A stretch of DNA of 64,000 bases from Limnobaculum zhutongyuii (GTDB lineage: Bacteria > Pseudomonadota > Gammaproteobacteria > Enterobacterales > Enterobacteriaceae): the NCBI RefSeq assembly GCF_004295645.1, contig NZ_CP034752.1:3286001-3350000 (forward strand). Reading direction: 5' to 3'. Of this stretch, positions 63,544 through 64,000 are shown piece after piece. The notes beneath the pieces were generated by a model that was given only the letters and a program-made list of their open reading frames with translations, was not told where the DNA came from and did no database searches. Both the position numbers and the translations under genes were made by a program. How positions within the stretch are numbered: the stretch's first letter is position 1; each line of letters opens with the position of its first letter.

Positions 63544-64000
63544 TGGGCTTTCTCCCGTTTAGTATCCTGTTGAACCTGATCGTGGCCTTCGTCATCCAAC
63601 CAGTTAATGTTTTTCATTTTGCGAATCACCACAAACTCGTCGCGGTTAGAACCTACGGTACCGTAGTAGTTAAATCCGTATGCCAGCTGGGCGTAACCAC
63701 CAATCATGTGGGTTGGTTTTGGACTAACTCGGGTAACCGAGTTATGGATACCCGCTCTCTGACCGGTAATTTCTGAACCCGGCAGGTTAATAATACGTTC
63801 CTGAGCGTGGTACATCATGGTCATGCCTGATGGAATTCGCTGACTCACTACCGCTCTGGCGCTAAGTGAACCATTGCTGTTAAAGGCTTCAATCCAGTCG
63901 TTGTCTTCAATGCCGAGCGATTTGGCATCCTCTTCGCTGATCCAAATAATCGGACCACCGCGGGACAGCGTCAGCATCAGCAGGTTGTCGCTGTAAGTGG
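63540..64000 (-). CDS. narG: Respiratory nitrate reductase alpha subunit, C-terminal part (runs off the right edge)
   Basis: The last 153 or so residues of the molybdopterin-containing catalytic subunit: SDNLLMLTLSRGGP at the edge, IWISEEDAKSLGIEDNDWIE and GYAQLAYGFNYYGTVGSNRD, typical of the NarG C-terminal domain. The catalytic core and its N-terminal Fe-S motif lie outside the window. It overlaps narH by 4 nt; with narJ and narI this forms narGHJI for anaerobic nitrate respiration. Confidence 0.96.
   Translation of the reverse strand, partial: TYSDNLLMLTLSRGGPIIWISEEDAKSLGIEDNDWIEAFNSNGSLSARAVVSQRIPSGMTMMYHAQERIINLPGSEITGQRAGIHNSVTRVSPKPTHMIGGYAQLAYGFNYYGTVGSNRDEFVVIRKMKNINWLDDEGHDQVQQDTKREKAQ

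Overview
The window looks like a chromosomal stretch of a moderately AT-rich member of the Enterobacterales. Supporting this are a phrB-ybgA pair, a dsdC/dsdX/dsdA D-serine locus with E. coli gene order and lengths, narGHJI, a yqjC-like gene, an evgAS-like pair, an acrR/acrA/acrB-like RND locus and chaperone-usher fimbriae. A Budviciaceae-type organism is a guess from the overall flavour only. No tRNA, rRNA, CRISPR array, integrase or complete insertion sequence was seen.

Layout. 0-3.5 kb: edge of an aldo/keto reductase, a secreted alpha/beta hydrolase, a repeated two-ORF module (copy 1), an endonuclease V relative and a PduL-type phosphotransacylase. 3.7-21 kb: three type V autotransporters separated by phrB-ybgA and an aldehyde dehydrogenase with a divergent LysR gene; two of the autotransporters are each preceded by a small zinc-ribbon gene related to IS1 InsA. 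21-30.6 kb: two RND efflux loci, one with a broken pump and one with a broken adaptor, plus a TetR gene. 31-37.3 kb: a YaiV/IprA-like regulator, secreted proteins, a duplicated membrane protein with an FHA-like tail, a membrane-anchored PD-(D/E)XK nuclease, module copy 2 and another InsA-like gene. 38-43 kb: LysR genes and the D-serine locus with an amber-interrupted permease. 43-49 kb: a fimbrial operon with an InsA-like gene inside it. 49-54 kb: a phosphorothioate-type HNH restriction enzyme, module copy 3, a C-terminally truncated orphan usher and a yqjC-like gene. 54-60 kb: evgAS-like pair with a frameshifted kinase, an InsA-like gene and an amidase remnant. 60-64 kb: narGHJI.

Two systems stand out. 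(1) A module present three times (about 1573-2013, 36496-36926, 50658-51092) encodes a 44-residue basic peptide translationally coupled to a 57-60-residue protein. In all three copies a minus-strand sigma70-like promoter with an exactly 17-bp spacer faces a terminator hairpin, predicting an antisense RNA of about 100 nt over the first ORF's ribosome-binding site. This resembles mok/hok-Sok logic, but the proteins are ones I do not recognise. (2) Five solitary InsA-like zinc-ribbon proteins with no InsB partner and no IS ends; one lies within the fimbrial operon between usher and adhesin with 10-nt gaps, and two precede paralogous autotransporters. They look like domesticated DNA-binding regulators of surface structures.

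Six genes are damaged (dsdX, an acrA-like adaptor, an RND pump, an evgS-like kinase, an usher, an amidase), suggesting ongoing gene decay.
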